Below, piece after piece: positions 26,421-35,531 of a stretch of 64,000 bases of DNA (position 1 is its first letter; the number at the start of each line of letters is the position of its first letter). The DNA is from an uncultured beta proteobacterium. GTDB lineage: Bacteria; Pseudomonadota; Gammaproteobacteria; Burkholderiales; SG8-41. Where the stretch lies: positions 1-64,000 of the forward strand of contig CAISJL010000183.1 in the NCBI GenBank assembly GCA_903885665.1, read 5' to 3'. The position numbers were made by a program, and so were the translations under genes. Under the pieces are notes generated by a model. The model did not search any database, was not told where the DNA came from, and saw nothing but the letters and a program-made list of their open reading frames with translations.

Positions 26421-28583
26421 TCATTTATTGTTTCTAACAATGAGCGCATCAACAACTGTTGCACCTGATGAATGCCCATGAACCATTAAAGGATTGACAT
26501 CAAGCTCGGCAATTTGATCTTTAAAGTCATGTGCAAACCATGAAAGTCTGATAATGGCATTCACAACAGCATCACGATCTCGTGGTGCCATTCCTCTAAC
26601 ACCATCAAGCATTTTAATCGCTTTTAATTCATCCAGCATGTCGTTAGCTTGCGTCTCAGATACTGGCGCAACTCTATAGGCGATATCTTTAAACACTTCA
26701 ACAAAGATTCCGCCTAAACCAACTGCAATAATAGGACCAAATACGGGGTCTTTAATCACACCCAACATCATTTCAAGACCCTTTTCAGCCATCTCTTGCA
26801 CCAACACGCCATTAATATTTGCGTGAGGCGCATATCGGATAGCTGAGGACATTACATCTCTAAAACCAGTTCCCACCGAATCAGCATCTGACAAATTAAG
26901 ACGTATAGCATCAGCCTCAGTCTTATGTAAAATATCTGGGGAATCAATTTTTAGTGCCACTTTAGTTGCAAACTGCTGGGCGATTGACACCGCTTGTTCT
27001 TCATCTTTGGCCAAAGCTTCGCGTGTTATTGTTAAGCCGTAACAAGCCAAAATATCTTTTGCTTCACGCTCAGTTATCTTGACGTCACAAAGGGCTAATT
27101 TATGAACAGCGAGTTTATGGTCAATTTCATCTGGTCGTGTTGTATTGAAACGTCCATTTTTACGATGATCTAGAAATCTCCCATAGTCTGCAGCAGATCG
27201 AATAGCACGCACACACGGTGTTGCATCTCTAAAAACTGGAATACCAGCGCGGACTAGATCTTTAGGAGTGAATGTTGGATCGTCATTACATCCGCCAACC
27301 CAAAGCATTGCAGCTGGCTTGCTAAATTGCTGAACGAGCGCAGCGCCTTGCTCTAAATCTTTTTTAGAGATTGATGCGAAGATCGGGATCATGACATCTA
27401 TACTAGGATCTTCAATGATGGTTGTGAGTGCAGAACGATATAAGTGCTGATTGCCAGTAGCCAGAGAGGTCATATCCGTTGGGTTTGAAACCTTACCGTA
27501 TCCTGGTAGTAATTTAGCTAACTCAGATTGAGTATGCTCTGAAAAATCAGGCCACGTGAGTCCAGCAGTGGCTCCAGCATCAGCAACTTGTACTATATTC
27601 CCGCCAGTGGGAGCGACTGAAGCGGCACCTCTTCCTTTGGGTAAGCGTTTATTTCTTAAAAATACTGCGGCTTCATAAAGCTCATTACATTCATGCACCC
27701 TTATCATCCCATATTGACGAAATACCGCATCGTAAATATCGTTATCACCAACAATGGCACCTGTATGTGAAGCAGCTGCACGACTACCCGCTTCAGTTCG
27801 ACCAAATTTCAAGACGACAATTGGCTTTTCTAAATTAGCAGCTTCTTCTGCAACTAACCTTAATTTTTCACCATCTTTGATAGTTTCAGCGGCTAATAGG
27901 ATCACCTTGGTAGACTCAGAATGAACCATGAAGCGTACAAAATCTAAGGCATCTAGGTCGGCCTCATTTCCACAACTGGCCTCATAACTAATGCCAAGAC
28001 CAATTTCTTGGGCTCGCCACATCACATTAATTTGGCCAAGTCCACCACTGTGACAAACAATACCGACATCACCAGCAGGCGCACGTTTACCCATAATCGC
28101 GGCCGTGGAAGTCATTGCGAAAGCATCTACAAAATTAACGATCCCATTACAATTCGGCCCCATTAACCGCATACCGGAGGCACGCGCAAAATCAATTAAA
28201 CGTTGCTGACGTTCACGACCTTCAAGGGTTCCAGTCTCTGAAAATCCACCGCTAAACACTGTGGCATATTTGACTCCGATAGAAGCACAATCAGCTAATA
28301 CATCAAAAACACGCTCAGTCGAGACGATAATTCCAACGTGATCAGGAGTCTCTGGCAAATCTTTAATGTTGGGGTAACATTTCATGCCATGGATTTCACC
28401 CAAGCGTGGATTGATTGGATATATCTTTCCCGAATACCCAAAATTAGTCATTTGTCTGAATACACGACCTCCAAACGATGTTGTGCTGTCTGTTGCACCA
28501 ACTAATGCAGTAGATCGCGGTGACATCATTAGAGAGATATCACTATTAGGGAGTGTATTTTGTGTTGTGTGTATAGAAGTCAT
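26421..28583 (-). CDS. ADP-forming acyl-CoA synthetase, fused alpha-beta (3)
   Basis: A 720-residue member of the same superfamily, with N-terminal STALVGATDSTTSFGGRVFR, RLMGPNCNGIVNF, the phosphohistidine loop SRAAASHTGAIVGDNDIYD and ATP-grasp segments VALKIDSPDILHKTEADA and GLGGIFVEVFKD. It diverges in the CoA-binding domain from its neighbour (for example GATDST in place of GASADF), so a different acid is likely. It is preceded on the same strand by two MaoC-type dehydratase genes. Confidence 0.9.
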   Translation of the reverse strand: MTSIHTTQNTLPNSDISLMMSPRSTALVGATDSTTSFGGRVFRQMTNFGYSGKIYPINPRLGEIHGMKCYPNIKDLPETPDHVGIIVSTERVFDVLADCASIGVKYATVFSGGFSETGTLEGRERQQRLIDFARASGMRLMGPNCNGIVNFVDAFAMTSTAAIMGKRAPAGDVGIVCHSGGLGQINVMWRAQEIGLGISYEASCGNEADLDALDFVRFMVHSESTKVILLAAETIKDGEKLRLVAEEAANLEKPIVVLKFGRTEAGSRAAASHTGAIVGDNDIYDAVFRQYGMIRVHECNELYEAAVFLRNKRLPKGRGAASVAPTGGNIVQVADAGATAGLTWPDFSEHTQSELAKLLPGYGKVSNPTDMTSLATGNQHLYRSALTTIIEDPSIDVMIPIFASISKKDLEQGAALVQQFSKPAAMLWVGGCNDDPTFTPKDLVRAGIPVFRDATPCVRAIRSAADYGRFLDHRKNGRFNTTRPDEIDHKLAVHKLALCDVKITEREAKDILACYGLTITREALAKDEEQAVSIAQQFATKVALKIDSPDILHKTEADAIRLNLSDADSVGTGFRDVMSSAIRYAPHANINGVLVQEMAEKGLEMMLGVIKDPVFGPIIAVGLGGIFVEVFKDIAYRVAPVSETQANDMLDELKAIKMLDGVRGMAPRDRDAVVNAIIRLSWFAHDFKDQIAELDVNPLMVHGHSSGATVVDALIVRNNK

Positions 28584-28630
28584 TCGCTTAGATGTATTTT
28601 TAAATATGGATTAAAGAAGAAGCTTAAAAA

Positions 28631-29071
28631 TTATTTTCTGGTGCCGCTGATTTTTAGGTCTTTGGCCAAACCACTTGCAGTACCGACCATGGTTTTAACA
28701 CCATCTTGATTTTGACACCAGCACTCAACGGTGATCCGAACTTGGTCACCTTCGATTTCTTTATGTGTGACAACAGCATGTGCAGTTAATACGTCACCCG
28801 CTAACACAGGCTTGATAAAAGCCGCGGACAATTTGCCACCTTTGACAAAACCTTCGCCTAAGAACTGAACCATGATTTGAGATATATAAGCCGTCGACAT
28901 CAACGCTTGCGCCAAAGGGGCGGCAAAGCCTTTTTTCTTAGCCCATTCAACATCCGTATGAATGGAATGGGGTCTTACACCAGAATAACAATCGATTTGG
29001 CGTTGAGAGATCGCTTTAGTGGTGATTGGTAATGTTTCACCGATTTGAATAGCGTCAGCTGTTTTTTGCAT
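28631..29071 (-). CDS. MaoC-like hotdog dehydratase (C-half partner)
   Basis: A MaoC-type hotdog protein (146 residues from the chosen start). The segment GETLPITTKAISQRQIDCYSGVRPHSIHTD carries the dehydratase-like D-x(n)-H pattern, and AAPLAQALMSTAYISQIMVQFLG matches the second hotdog helix. The ORF track start at 29119 lies deep inside the upstream gene; the ATG at 29071 has a good ribosome site (CAGGAG) and overlaps the upstream stop by 17 bp. With its neighbour it probably forms a heteromeric 2-enoyl-CoA hydratase. Confidence 0.83.
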   Translation of the reverse strand: MQKTADAIQIGETLPITTKAISQRQIDCYSGVRPHSIHTDVEWAKKKGFAAPLAQALMSTAYISQIMVQFLGEGFVKGGKLSAAFIKPVLAGDVLTAHAVVTHKEIEGDQVRITVECWCQNQDGVKTMVGTASGLAKDLKISGTRK

Positions 29072-29510
29072 CTTGATGCACTCCTGATTTTGGAAATAAC
29101 ATTTGCGTAAACTGTCCACGGGTCAGAACGGTATTGGTTGACTCTTCAATGGTCTCGAATTGTGTCACCATGTAATGACGACCACGACGCTCATACTTGT
29201 CGATCACTTTGCCGTGACTACGCACTCTCATACCGGGTCGTGTGGGCTCTAAAAATTCAAATTGAATTTTGGCATGTAAACCAGCAGAAATCATGTATTT
29301 GCAATGGCGCATAAATAATGCCTGATTACCCAGAAGAACTGGATGCGTTATCTTCCCCCCAAAAGGGGACTCTTCAAAATACCAAGGATTGTAATCATCA
29401 ACTGCAAAAGCAAAGGTTGCTACATCCTCAGGTTTGATCAAAAAGTCGTCAGACATAAATGTCTCGCCAACCTCTACAACTTCATAAGATAGTTCCTTAA
29501 ATTCAACCAT
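29055..29510 (-). CDS. MaoC/FAS1-like dehydratase domain protein (N-half partner)
   Basis: A 151-residue hotdog protein of the FAS1-type dehydratase group: ATFAFAVDDYNPWYFEESPFGGKITHPVLLGNQALF and FEFLEPTRPGMRVRSHGKVIDKYERRGRHYMV. It lacks the clear D-x(n)-H pair of its partner and so is likely the structural or CoA-binding half of a heterodimer, as in two-gene MaoC-type hydratases. Overlapping reading frames with the following gene support translational coupling. Confidence 0.82.
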   Translation of the reverse strand: MVEFKELSYEVVEVGETFMSDDFLIKPEDVATFAFAVDDYNPWYFEESPFGGKITHPVLLGNQALFMRHCKYMISAGLHAKIQFEFLEPTRPGMRVRSHGKVIDKYERRGRHYMVTQFETIEESTNTVLTRGQFTQMLFPKSGVHQDAKNS

Positions 29511-29595
29511 ACGCTAACTCCTTGTTTTAATACAACTGCATTCAACGATATTAACCTACTCAATTAACACATACTGATTGTAAATATATGAATAA

Positions 29596-30594
29596 CTATT
29601 CTACTTTTAGACCGGTAGATTTTATAACTCTTGTCCACTTAGCTAAATCACTCTTGACCAATGTTGCAAGCTCTGCCGGACTGCTCACGTCAACATCTAA
29701 CCCCTGCTCAACCAGAATCCCTTTTGATTCTGGCGTATGCATTGCCTTTTTAACCAATTCGTTTAATTTTGCAATGATTTGTGGGGGAGTTGATGCTGGT
29801 GCAAATAATGCATTCCAAGCAGTGACTTCATAGCCTGGCAAGGTGACTTCAGAAATTGTTGGGACATTAGGCAAAACGCTGGATCGCTTAGCACCGGTAA
29901 CCCCTAGGGCAATGAGTCTTCCCGATTTGACATGGGGCACTACTGTTGTGCTGCCGAAATGTAATGCAACTTGGCCACCTAATAAATCTGGCATGACTTG
30001 GCCAGTACCTTTGTAGGGAATATGCACCATACGAGTTTTTGCCATCGCATTAAACAATTCAGCCGCCATATGAGTACCACTACCCACTCCTACCGACGCA
30101 TAGTTGATTTGACCAGGCTTTGCTTTGGCTAAAGCGATGAGTTGCTCAATTGATCTAACAGGGAGTGATGCATGACTGACCAAAAAAAACATATAAGAAG
30201 AAACTTTAGATATACTGTCGAAATCTCGAACAGGATCATATGCAATTTTGGTTTGCAGGACCGGATTCACCGTAATGCTACTTTGCACAATTAATAGCGT
30301 GTATCCATCTGCTTGAGATTTTGCAACATATTCCACGCCAATATTGCCGCCTGCACCAGGTTTATTTTCAACTATAACTTGTTGACCAAGCTCAGCTGCC
30401 ATGTATTTAGATAAAATTCTGGCAACCAGATCTAATGAACCACCAGGACTAAATGGATTAATAATGCGTACTGTTTTTAGCGGATAAGTCTGCGCATTTG
30501 CAACGGTGCTAAAGAAACATGCAGCGAGAAACATTCTAAAAGAATATTTCTTGGCACGTCTTAATTTGTCAGACAGAGTCACGGCGGCAAACAA
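29596..30594 (-). CDS. Bug/TctC periplasmic solute-binding protein (6)
   Basis: A Bug-family protein of 332 residues if the TTG at 30594 is the start. That TTG follows AAAGGGGAG and supplies the basic stretch LRRAKKYSFR before the hydrophobic core (MFLAACFFSTVANAQ); the internal ATG at 30534 would remove those charges, so I prefer TTG. Landmarks: RIINPFSPGGSLDLVAR, VENKPGAGGNIGVE, SHASLPVRS and HIPYKGTGQVMPDLLGGQ. The start is 7 bp after the enoyl-CoA hydratase stop, so the two genes are one operon. Confidence 0.9.
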   Translation of the reverse strand: MFAAVTLSDKLRRAKKYSFRMFLAACFFSTVANAQTYPLKTVRIINPFSPGGSLDLVARILSKYMAAELGQQVIVENKPGAGGNIGVEYVAKSQADGYTLLIVQSSITVNPVLQTKIAYDPVRDFDSISKVSSYMFFLVSHASLPVRSIEQLIALAKAKPGQINYASVGVGSGTHMAAELFNAMAKTRMVHIPYKGTGQVMPDLLGGQVALHFGSTTVVPHVKSGRLIALGVTGAKRSSVLPNVPTISEVTLPGYEVTAWNALFAPASTPPQIIAKLNELVKKAMHTPESKGILVEQGLDVDVSSPAELATLVKSDLAKWTRVIKSTGLKVE

Positions 30595-30601
30595 TCCAGC
30601 A

Positions 30602-31390
30602 TTACTCCCCTTTGAAATTAGGCTCTCTACGTTCTCGCCAAGCCAAATGACTCTCTCTGGTGTCGGCAGTGCCTTCTAACGCAAGAAAACGATATAAGTC
30701 CAATAATGCAGAATCACTTAGATCAGGCATGTCCATGCCTTGATTTAATGATTCAACCATTAAACGTGAGGATAACGGTGGATGCGCCGATATATGCTCA
30801 GCTACTTCCATTGCTTTTTGCATCAGATTGTCGTGAGGCACTACCCATTGGGCAAGTCCAATACGATAAGCTTCATCCGCTTTAAGCGGGAAACCCATCC
30901 CCAAACGCATTGCATGACCTTTTCCAACCCAACGTGCTAACCGAACCGATGCACCCTGTGCAGGTAAAATACCGAGCCTAACTTGGGGTAGACGCCACTC
31001 AGCTTTTTCTGAAGCTACAATTAAATCACAGCAATATGTGACAATACAGCCAATTCCTATTGCATAGCCATTTACAGCTGCAATTAAGGGCTTGGAAAAC
31101 TCATCCATTAATCTAAAAATGTGTTTTCTGCGTTTGGGTAGGTTTTTAATAAAGGCACCGGTAGACTTTAACTGATGGGTATTCGGGTTTTTCAAATCTG
31201 CACCTGCAGAAAATGCGCCGCCTGCGTCATCACCCGTCAAAATCACACATCGAATAGAATCGTCTTCTTCGGCTTCTTCGAAGCGTTTAATCAACTCATC
31301 ATAGTACTCTTCACACCAAGCGTTTCTGGAATCTGGCCTGCTTAAAGTCAGAATCATCACATGATTACGTTTCTCATATAACAATGGCAT
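30602..31390 (-). CDS. Enoyl-CoA hydratase/isomerase family (2)
   Basis: A 262-residue crotonase. Landmarks are GGAFSAGADLKNP (oxyanion-hole segment) and AVNGYAIGIGCIVTYCCDLIVAS, followed by RLPQVRLGILPAQGASVRLARW. A Glu at the first catalytic site is not clear (IGIGCIVTYCCD), so hydratase versus other crotonase chemistry is open. It is tightly linked to a TctC gene downstream and to another upstream, and may work with the MaoC pair and synthetases. Confidence 0.88.
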   Translation of the reverse strand: MPLLYEKRNHVMILTLSRPDSRNAWCEEYYDELIKRFEEAEEDDSIRCVILTGDDAGGAFSAGADLKNPNTHQLKSTGAFIKNLPKRRKHIFRLMDEFSKPLIAAVNGYAIGIGCIVTYCCDLIVASEKAEWRLPQVRLGILPAQGASVRLARWVGKGHAMRLGMGFPLKADEAYRIGLAQWVVPHDNLMQKAMEVAEHISAHPPLSSRLMVESLNQGMDMPDLSDSALLDLYRFLALEGTADTRESHLAWRERREPNFKGE

Positions 31391-31436
31391 TGATCACTCC
31401 AATTTTATAATTAGACATTAAAAAATACTTCTTCAA

Positions 31437-32474
31437 TTAGTCCGCTTTCATACCAACAGCTTTTATTACTCGACTGTTTAGCGCCAGCTCTTTACTAATC
31501 ATTTTAGAAAATTCAGTTGGTGTAGAACCTACAATATCTGTGCCCTGAAAATCAAAACGTTCTTTAACATCAGGTAATATTAATAATTGCGAAATTTTCT
31601 GATACAAAAAATCAATAATCTCTTTAGGCGTGCCGGCAGGCGCTAATAGTCCTTGCCAAGGTGCCGTATTAAAATCTGCAACACCAGACTCTAAAAATGT
31701 GGGTACAAGGGGCAGGTATGACTCTCGCTTATTGGCAGAAGTACCTAACACTTTCACTTTACCACTTTTTAAATGTCCCATTACGGTTGGCGGCGTAGTA
31801 AATATCACTTGCACCTCATTTTGAATCAGTGCCGTTAGTGCTGGTGCTCCCCCTTTGAAAGGGATAGAGGTCATTTTGATGTCGGTAATCATCTTAAAAA
31901 CCTCTGCGGCTAACGCGCCAGAGCTACTTGGAGTCGCCCAAGCAACATTTAAGGTGTTAGGCTTGGCTTTTGCAAACGCGATAAGCTCTGCAACCGTATT
32001 GACGGGCACTTGCGAATTGACGGTTAGCAGCAAGGACTGCTGTCCAGCTAAGGTAACAGCAGAAAAATCTTTATATACATCATATGGAATATTTTTAAAA
32101 ATAAATGGCACTATCGTATGTGCCGCATAGGTGAATAGCAAGGTATAACCATCTGGACGTGCTTTGGCAACAATTTCATTACCAAGAATGCCACCAGCAC
32201 CAGGTCGATTATCAACAACAATAGATTTCCCAAGTGTGTCACTGAGTTTGTTGATGACAATACGCGCAATAATATCGGTTCCGCCAGCTGCTGCGACCGG
32301 AACAATAACTCGAATTGCCCTTGCAGGATAAATTGGTCTAATGGAGTTACCTATCTTAGTGTCAGCACCAAAACTAAGACTACAATACAGACAGCAACTC
32401 GCAATTAGTGAATACCTGAAGAAAATTTTAAAAGATATGTTTAGATTTGAATATTTATTTAATATTAAGAACAT
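31437..32474 (-). CDS. Bug/TctC periplasmic solute-binding protein (7)
   Basis: A 345-residue Bug-family protein with a long leader (KIFFRYSLIASCCLYCSLSFGA, cleavage about residue 36). The first ligand-binding loop reads VIVPVAAAGGTDIIAR, where most relatives have P-x-P/A-G-G. Others are VDNRPGAGGILGNE, VNSQVPVNTV and SIPFKGGAPALTALIQNE. These loop differences suggest a ligand different from that of its neighbours. It follows tRNA-Lys on the same strand. Confidence 0.9.
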   Translation of the reverse strand: MFLILNKYSNLNISFKIFFRYSLIASCCLYCSLSFGADTKIGNSIRPIYPARAIRVIVPVAAAGGTDIIARIVINKLSDTLGKSIVVDNRPGAGGILGNEIVAKARPDGYTLLFTYAAHTIVPFIFKNIPYDVYKDFSAVTLAGQQSLLLTVNSQVPVNTVAELIAFAKAKPNTLNVAWATPSSSGALAAEVFKMITDIKMTSIPFKGGAPALTALIQNEVQVIFTTPPTVMGHLKSGKVKVLGTSANKRESYLPLVPTFLESGVADFNTAPWQGLLAPAGTPKEIIDFLYQKISQLLILPDVKERFDFQGTDIVGSTPTEFSKMISKELALNSRVIKAVGMKAD

Positions 32475-32533
32475 ATCGATACAATCAATTCCCTATACAA
32501 TAAAAATATCGTCAGGTAAAAAATCTAAAAAAA

Positions 32534-32609
32534 TGGTGGGGCGTGGAGGATTTGAACCTACGACCAACGGATTAAGAGTCCGCTGCTCTACCAACTGAGC
32601 TAACGCCCC
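32534..32609 (-). tRNA. tRNA-Lys(CTT)
   Basis: The minus strand gives GGGGCGTTAGCTCAGTTGG through to CCACGCCCCACCA, 76 nt with encoded CCA. The anticodon loop CTCTTAA gives anticodon CTT, reading the Lys codon AAG. It is the only RNA gene inside the catabolic region and lies between two TctC genes. Confidence 0.93.
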
Positions 32610-32786
32610 ATTCATTAATTATAACGCAGAAATACGCTAGTTTAAAAAAACATCTATCAAAATAATTGATTGATTAGAACGCGCACTAATCTAATAAACA
32701 ATAACATGATCAAACACAACATTTAATTCTATCTGGTCACTAGATCGCTTTTTCAAACGAGAAAAAAGTGGTTCACGCATTGCATA

Positions 32787-33770
32787 TTAATCAGCTTTCA
32801 TACCAGCAGATTTAGCAACGCTAGCCCATTTTTGCAAATCAGCTTTAATCATTCTGGAAATCTGATCTGGAGTTTTAATATCAATTTCAACCCCTTCATT
32901 ATTAAAGCGTTTTAGGACTTCAGGGTTTTTTAAATATTGACTAATTTCGTTATTGATTTTCATGATAATTGACGTTGAAACCCCAGTCGGTGCAGCAATT
33001 GCCCACCAGTTTGCAGCTTCGTAATTTGATACACCTGATTCATGAATCGTTGGAAGCTCTGGAAACATCGTTGTTCGTTTTAGTCCACCGGTTGCGATAG
33101 GCTTTAATCGACCAGAACGAATATGCGGAATGGCCTGAACAATCGAGCCAACGATCATGTGTGCCTGCCCTCCCATGACATCAACCATGGCAGGCATCCC
33201 ACCCTTATACAATACAATCGTAAAATCTTGACCCGATAAGGTTTTAAATAAAGCAGAAGCAAAATGTTGAAACCCACCTGCAGAGGCCATCGTATAAAAA
33301 CCGGGCTTACTTTTAGCTAGGCTTAAAATTTCTTTGACTGATGTAGCAGCCAATAAAGAACCGGTTGTTAATACGGTAGGACCACTACCTAAAAAGCCAA
33401 CCCATTCAAATGCATTTAATGAATCATATGGTAATTTTTTTAATGCGGGGTTCATAGTAAAGGCAGCTGAAGCCATTAATAAAGTATACCCATCTTTAGC
33501 AGATCGAGAGACTATTTCCGTGCCAATAATACCTTCAGCGCCAGAGCGGTTATCAACTACAACTGGTTTCCCTAGGCGATCGCCTAAGTAAATTGTAAAT
33601 CCTCTCGCCATAATGTCATTACTACCGCCAGCAGCTTGCGGCACTATGAGCCGAATTGGTTTGCTAGGATAGCCCTTATCAGGTTTAGTTTGGCTTAGCG
33701 CGCTGGCTGCTGAAAACAGAACTAAAAAGCCTAAAATTGGACTTAAAGTATATTGAAATAACCTCATCAC
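32787..33770 (-). CDS. Bug/TctC periplasmic solute-binding protein (8)
   Basis: A 327-residue Bug-family protein, signal peptide MMRLFQYTLSPILGFLVLFSAASALSQ. It is the most divergent copy in its binding loops: LIVPQAAGGSNDIMAR, VDNRSGAEGIIGTE and IVLYKGGMPAMVDVMGGQ (where others have H-[IV]-P-Y). The family fold is still clear from length and spacing. It is divergent from the CoA-transferase cluster, sharing a 150-bp intergenic region that must contain both promoters. Confidence 0.9.
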   Translation of the reverse strand: MMRLFQYTLSPILGFLVLFSAASALSQTKPDKGYPSKPIRLIVPQAAGGSNDIMARGFTIYLGDRLGKPVVVDNRSGAEGIIGTEIVSRSAKDGYTLLMASAAFTMNPALKKLPYDSLNAFEWVGFLGSGPTVLTTGSLLAATSVKEILSLAKSKPGFYTMASAGGFQHFASALFKTLSGQDFTIVLYKGGMPAMVDVMGGQAHMIVGSIVQAIPHIRSGRLKPIATGGLKRTTMFPELPTIHESGVSNYEAANWWAIAAPTGVSTSIIMKINNEISQYLKNPEVLKRFNNEGVEIDIKTPDQISRMIKADLQKWASVAKSAGMKAD

Positions 33771-33920
33771 GCCCCCTCGATACCTAGAATTTATCTATTA
33801 TTAAAATGTACGATAAAAAACATTCGGAATATTGCTATACTGATTATAAATAAGCGATATAAATACCAATATAAATCCACATCGTGTAAACGTCAGATCG
33901 CACTTTTTTGAAAGAAAATT

Positions 33921-34787
33921 ATGCTAAATAAATTTACAACAATCGAACAAGCAGCCATGGCAGTTAAATCGGGGATGCAAATAGTAATGAGTGCAAACCT
34001 AAGTCGGTCCCCCATGGCAATATTACGCCAAATCGTAAAGCAAGGAACAGAAAAGTTACGTATTGTGGGCGTTGTTGGTGGTGATTTGAATATTGACTTC
34101 TTAGTAGGTGCAAATGCAGTCGCATCTGTTGATACTTGTAGCGTGACTATGGGTGAATTCGCTAGAACAGGTCCAAATTTCTCACGCCATCTTTTGGCTA
34201 AACGAGTGCTGTCGCTAGATAATACTTGAGGGGTTTTATTTTCACAGGCCCAGGCTGGGTCTATGGGTGTGCCTTATGTGCCGATTATTGGTTTAATTGG
34301 TACCGATATTTTAAAACGACGTCTGGATATGAAGATTGTTGAAAACCCTTTTAACCCAGATGTTAAAACTGTTGTTGCTCAATCTCTGCGACCAGATATT
34401 GCGATATTCCATGCACAGAGCGCAGATAAACTTGGCAATATATCCTGTGGCTATGATGCAGAAGTCGTCATGTTGGCCGAAGGCGCAAAACATGTCATCG
34501 TTACTGTAGAGAGCGTGGTCGATAAAATCACTGAAAAAGATTCTGTTGGAACTTATATTCCATCAATACTGGTGAATTCAATTGTTCATGCGCCTTATGG
34601 CGCTCACCCTTCAGGTTGCGCAGGGCTTTATGATCCAGATAAAGTCCACATGCAAGCGTATGTAAAAGCTTCACAAAGTGAAGAAACATTCCAAGAATAT
34701 CTCAAAAAATATGTTCATGGGATAAGCAGTCACGAGGAATACATCGATATGGCGATTCCAGATCACATTAAAAAAACAATTAAATAA
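33921..34787 (+). pseudogene. CoA-transferase subunit alpha (GctA/IpdA-like) with an in-frame TGA
   Basis: Two ORFs in the same frame, 33921-34229 (102 aa) and 34263-34787 (174 aa), make one class I CoA-transferase alpha subunit (about 288 residues) interrupted by a single TGA at 34227-34229. The N-part has GMQIVMSANLSRSPMAILRQIV; the C-part has MGVPYVPIIGLIGTDILKRR and VIVTVESVVDKITEKDSV. The codons between TGA and the ATG at 34263 also read as family sequence (FSQAQAGSMG), so no frameshift is needed. Such enzymes move CoA between acids or, in IpdAB, open rings by C-C hydrolysis. No ribosome site precedes the ATG at 34263. It may be a nonsense pseudogene, a recoded gene or an assembly error; the coupled beta gene is intact. 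Confidence 0.8.
34246..34262 (+). other. SECIS-like hairpin downstream of the in-frame TGA
   Basis: AGGCCCA and TGGGTCT form a 7-bp stem (one G-T pair) with loop GGC. The loop begins 23 nt after the TGA, within the spacing and loop-G pattern usual for bacterial SECIS elements. The sequence is also simply coding, so the hairpin may be chance. Confidence 0.3.
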
Positions 34788-35527
34788 TGATGACAACCAA
34801 TATGAATACCTATAACCCGGTAGAACTGATGGTCGTTTTATTATCTCGTGAAGTCAGGGATAATGAAATCTCAGCTTGCGGTGCCCTGTCTCACATCCCA
34901 GCAGCGGGGATGTTGTTAGCAAAGGAATTGCATGCACGCAACGCTGAATTAATTATTTTAAATTCCATATTCAATCCGTTTAAAACCTCTCGTCAATTTC
35001 ACTATTTGGCTCAACGCGGTGAATTGGGTTTATTTTTTGTCAGTGGCATTCAAATAGATCAGTATGCAAATTACAATCTTCATCAATTGGGACCAGACCA
35101 CGCGCAACCCGATGTGAGATTCCCGGGCGGATATGGCGGGGGTTTAATCTATTATGCGGCAAGGCGTTCAGTTGCATTTAGAACTGAGCATACCAAGCGC
35201 TCATTTGTTGAGAACGTTGATTACATTTCAGCTGCAGGGAGTAGCCCAGAAGATACGCTACGACTTGGTGGTCCTAGTAAGGTAATTACTCCAAAAGTAA
35301 CCTTTATGTTTAATAGAAAAATCAATCGCCTGGAGCTCGAGTCTATACATGCAGGATTTACGCTTGAAGATATAGTCAATAATACCGGCTTCGCTGTATC
35401 TAACGAGCATGCTATTCAAACTGCAGAACCTTCAGAATTAGAGCTATATACGCTTAGAAATATAGTTCGGCAGAGAATGATCAATACGAACACTTATGCA
35501 AAATGGGCCGAAAACTCTTTAAATTAG
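34787..35527 (+). CDS. CoA-transferase subunit beta (GctB/IpdB-like)
   Basis: A 246-residue class I CoA-transferase beta subunit: LMVVLLSREVRDNEISACGALSHIPAAGMLLAKEL at the N-terminus, then GPDHAQPDVRFPGGYGGGL and GPSKVITPKVTFMF. The classical E-x-G catalytic motif of acetate CoA-transferases is not evident; the layout resembles GctB/IpdB-type beta subunits. Its ATG overlaps the alpha stop codon (TAATG), so its translation should depend on ribosomes finishing the alpha gene. It probably acts as an alpha-beta complex with the interrupted upstream gene. Substrate unknown. Confidence 0.87.
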   Translation: MMTTNMNTYNPVELMVVLLSREVRDNEISACGALSHIPAAGMLLAKELHARNAELIILNSIFNPFKTSRQFHYLAQRGELGLFFVSGIQIDQYANYNLHQLGPDHAQPDVRFPGGYGGGLIYYAARRSVAFRTEHTKRSFVENVDYISAAGSSPEDTLRLGGPSKVITPKVTFMFNRKINRLELESIHAGFTLEDIVNNTGFAVSNEHAIQTAEPSELELYTLRNIVRQRMINTNTYAKWAENSLN

Positions 35528-35531
35528 AATT

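Noticed and set aside
34227-34263. Frameshift as the cause of the split CoA-transferase alpha gene
   Set aside because: Both parts are in the same frame and the codons between them read as family sequence, so a single nonsense codon explains it; only a paired insertion and deletion could mimic it.
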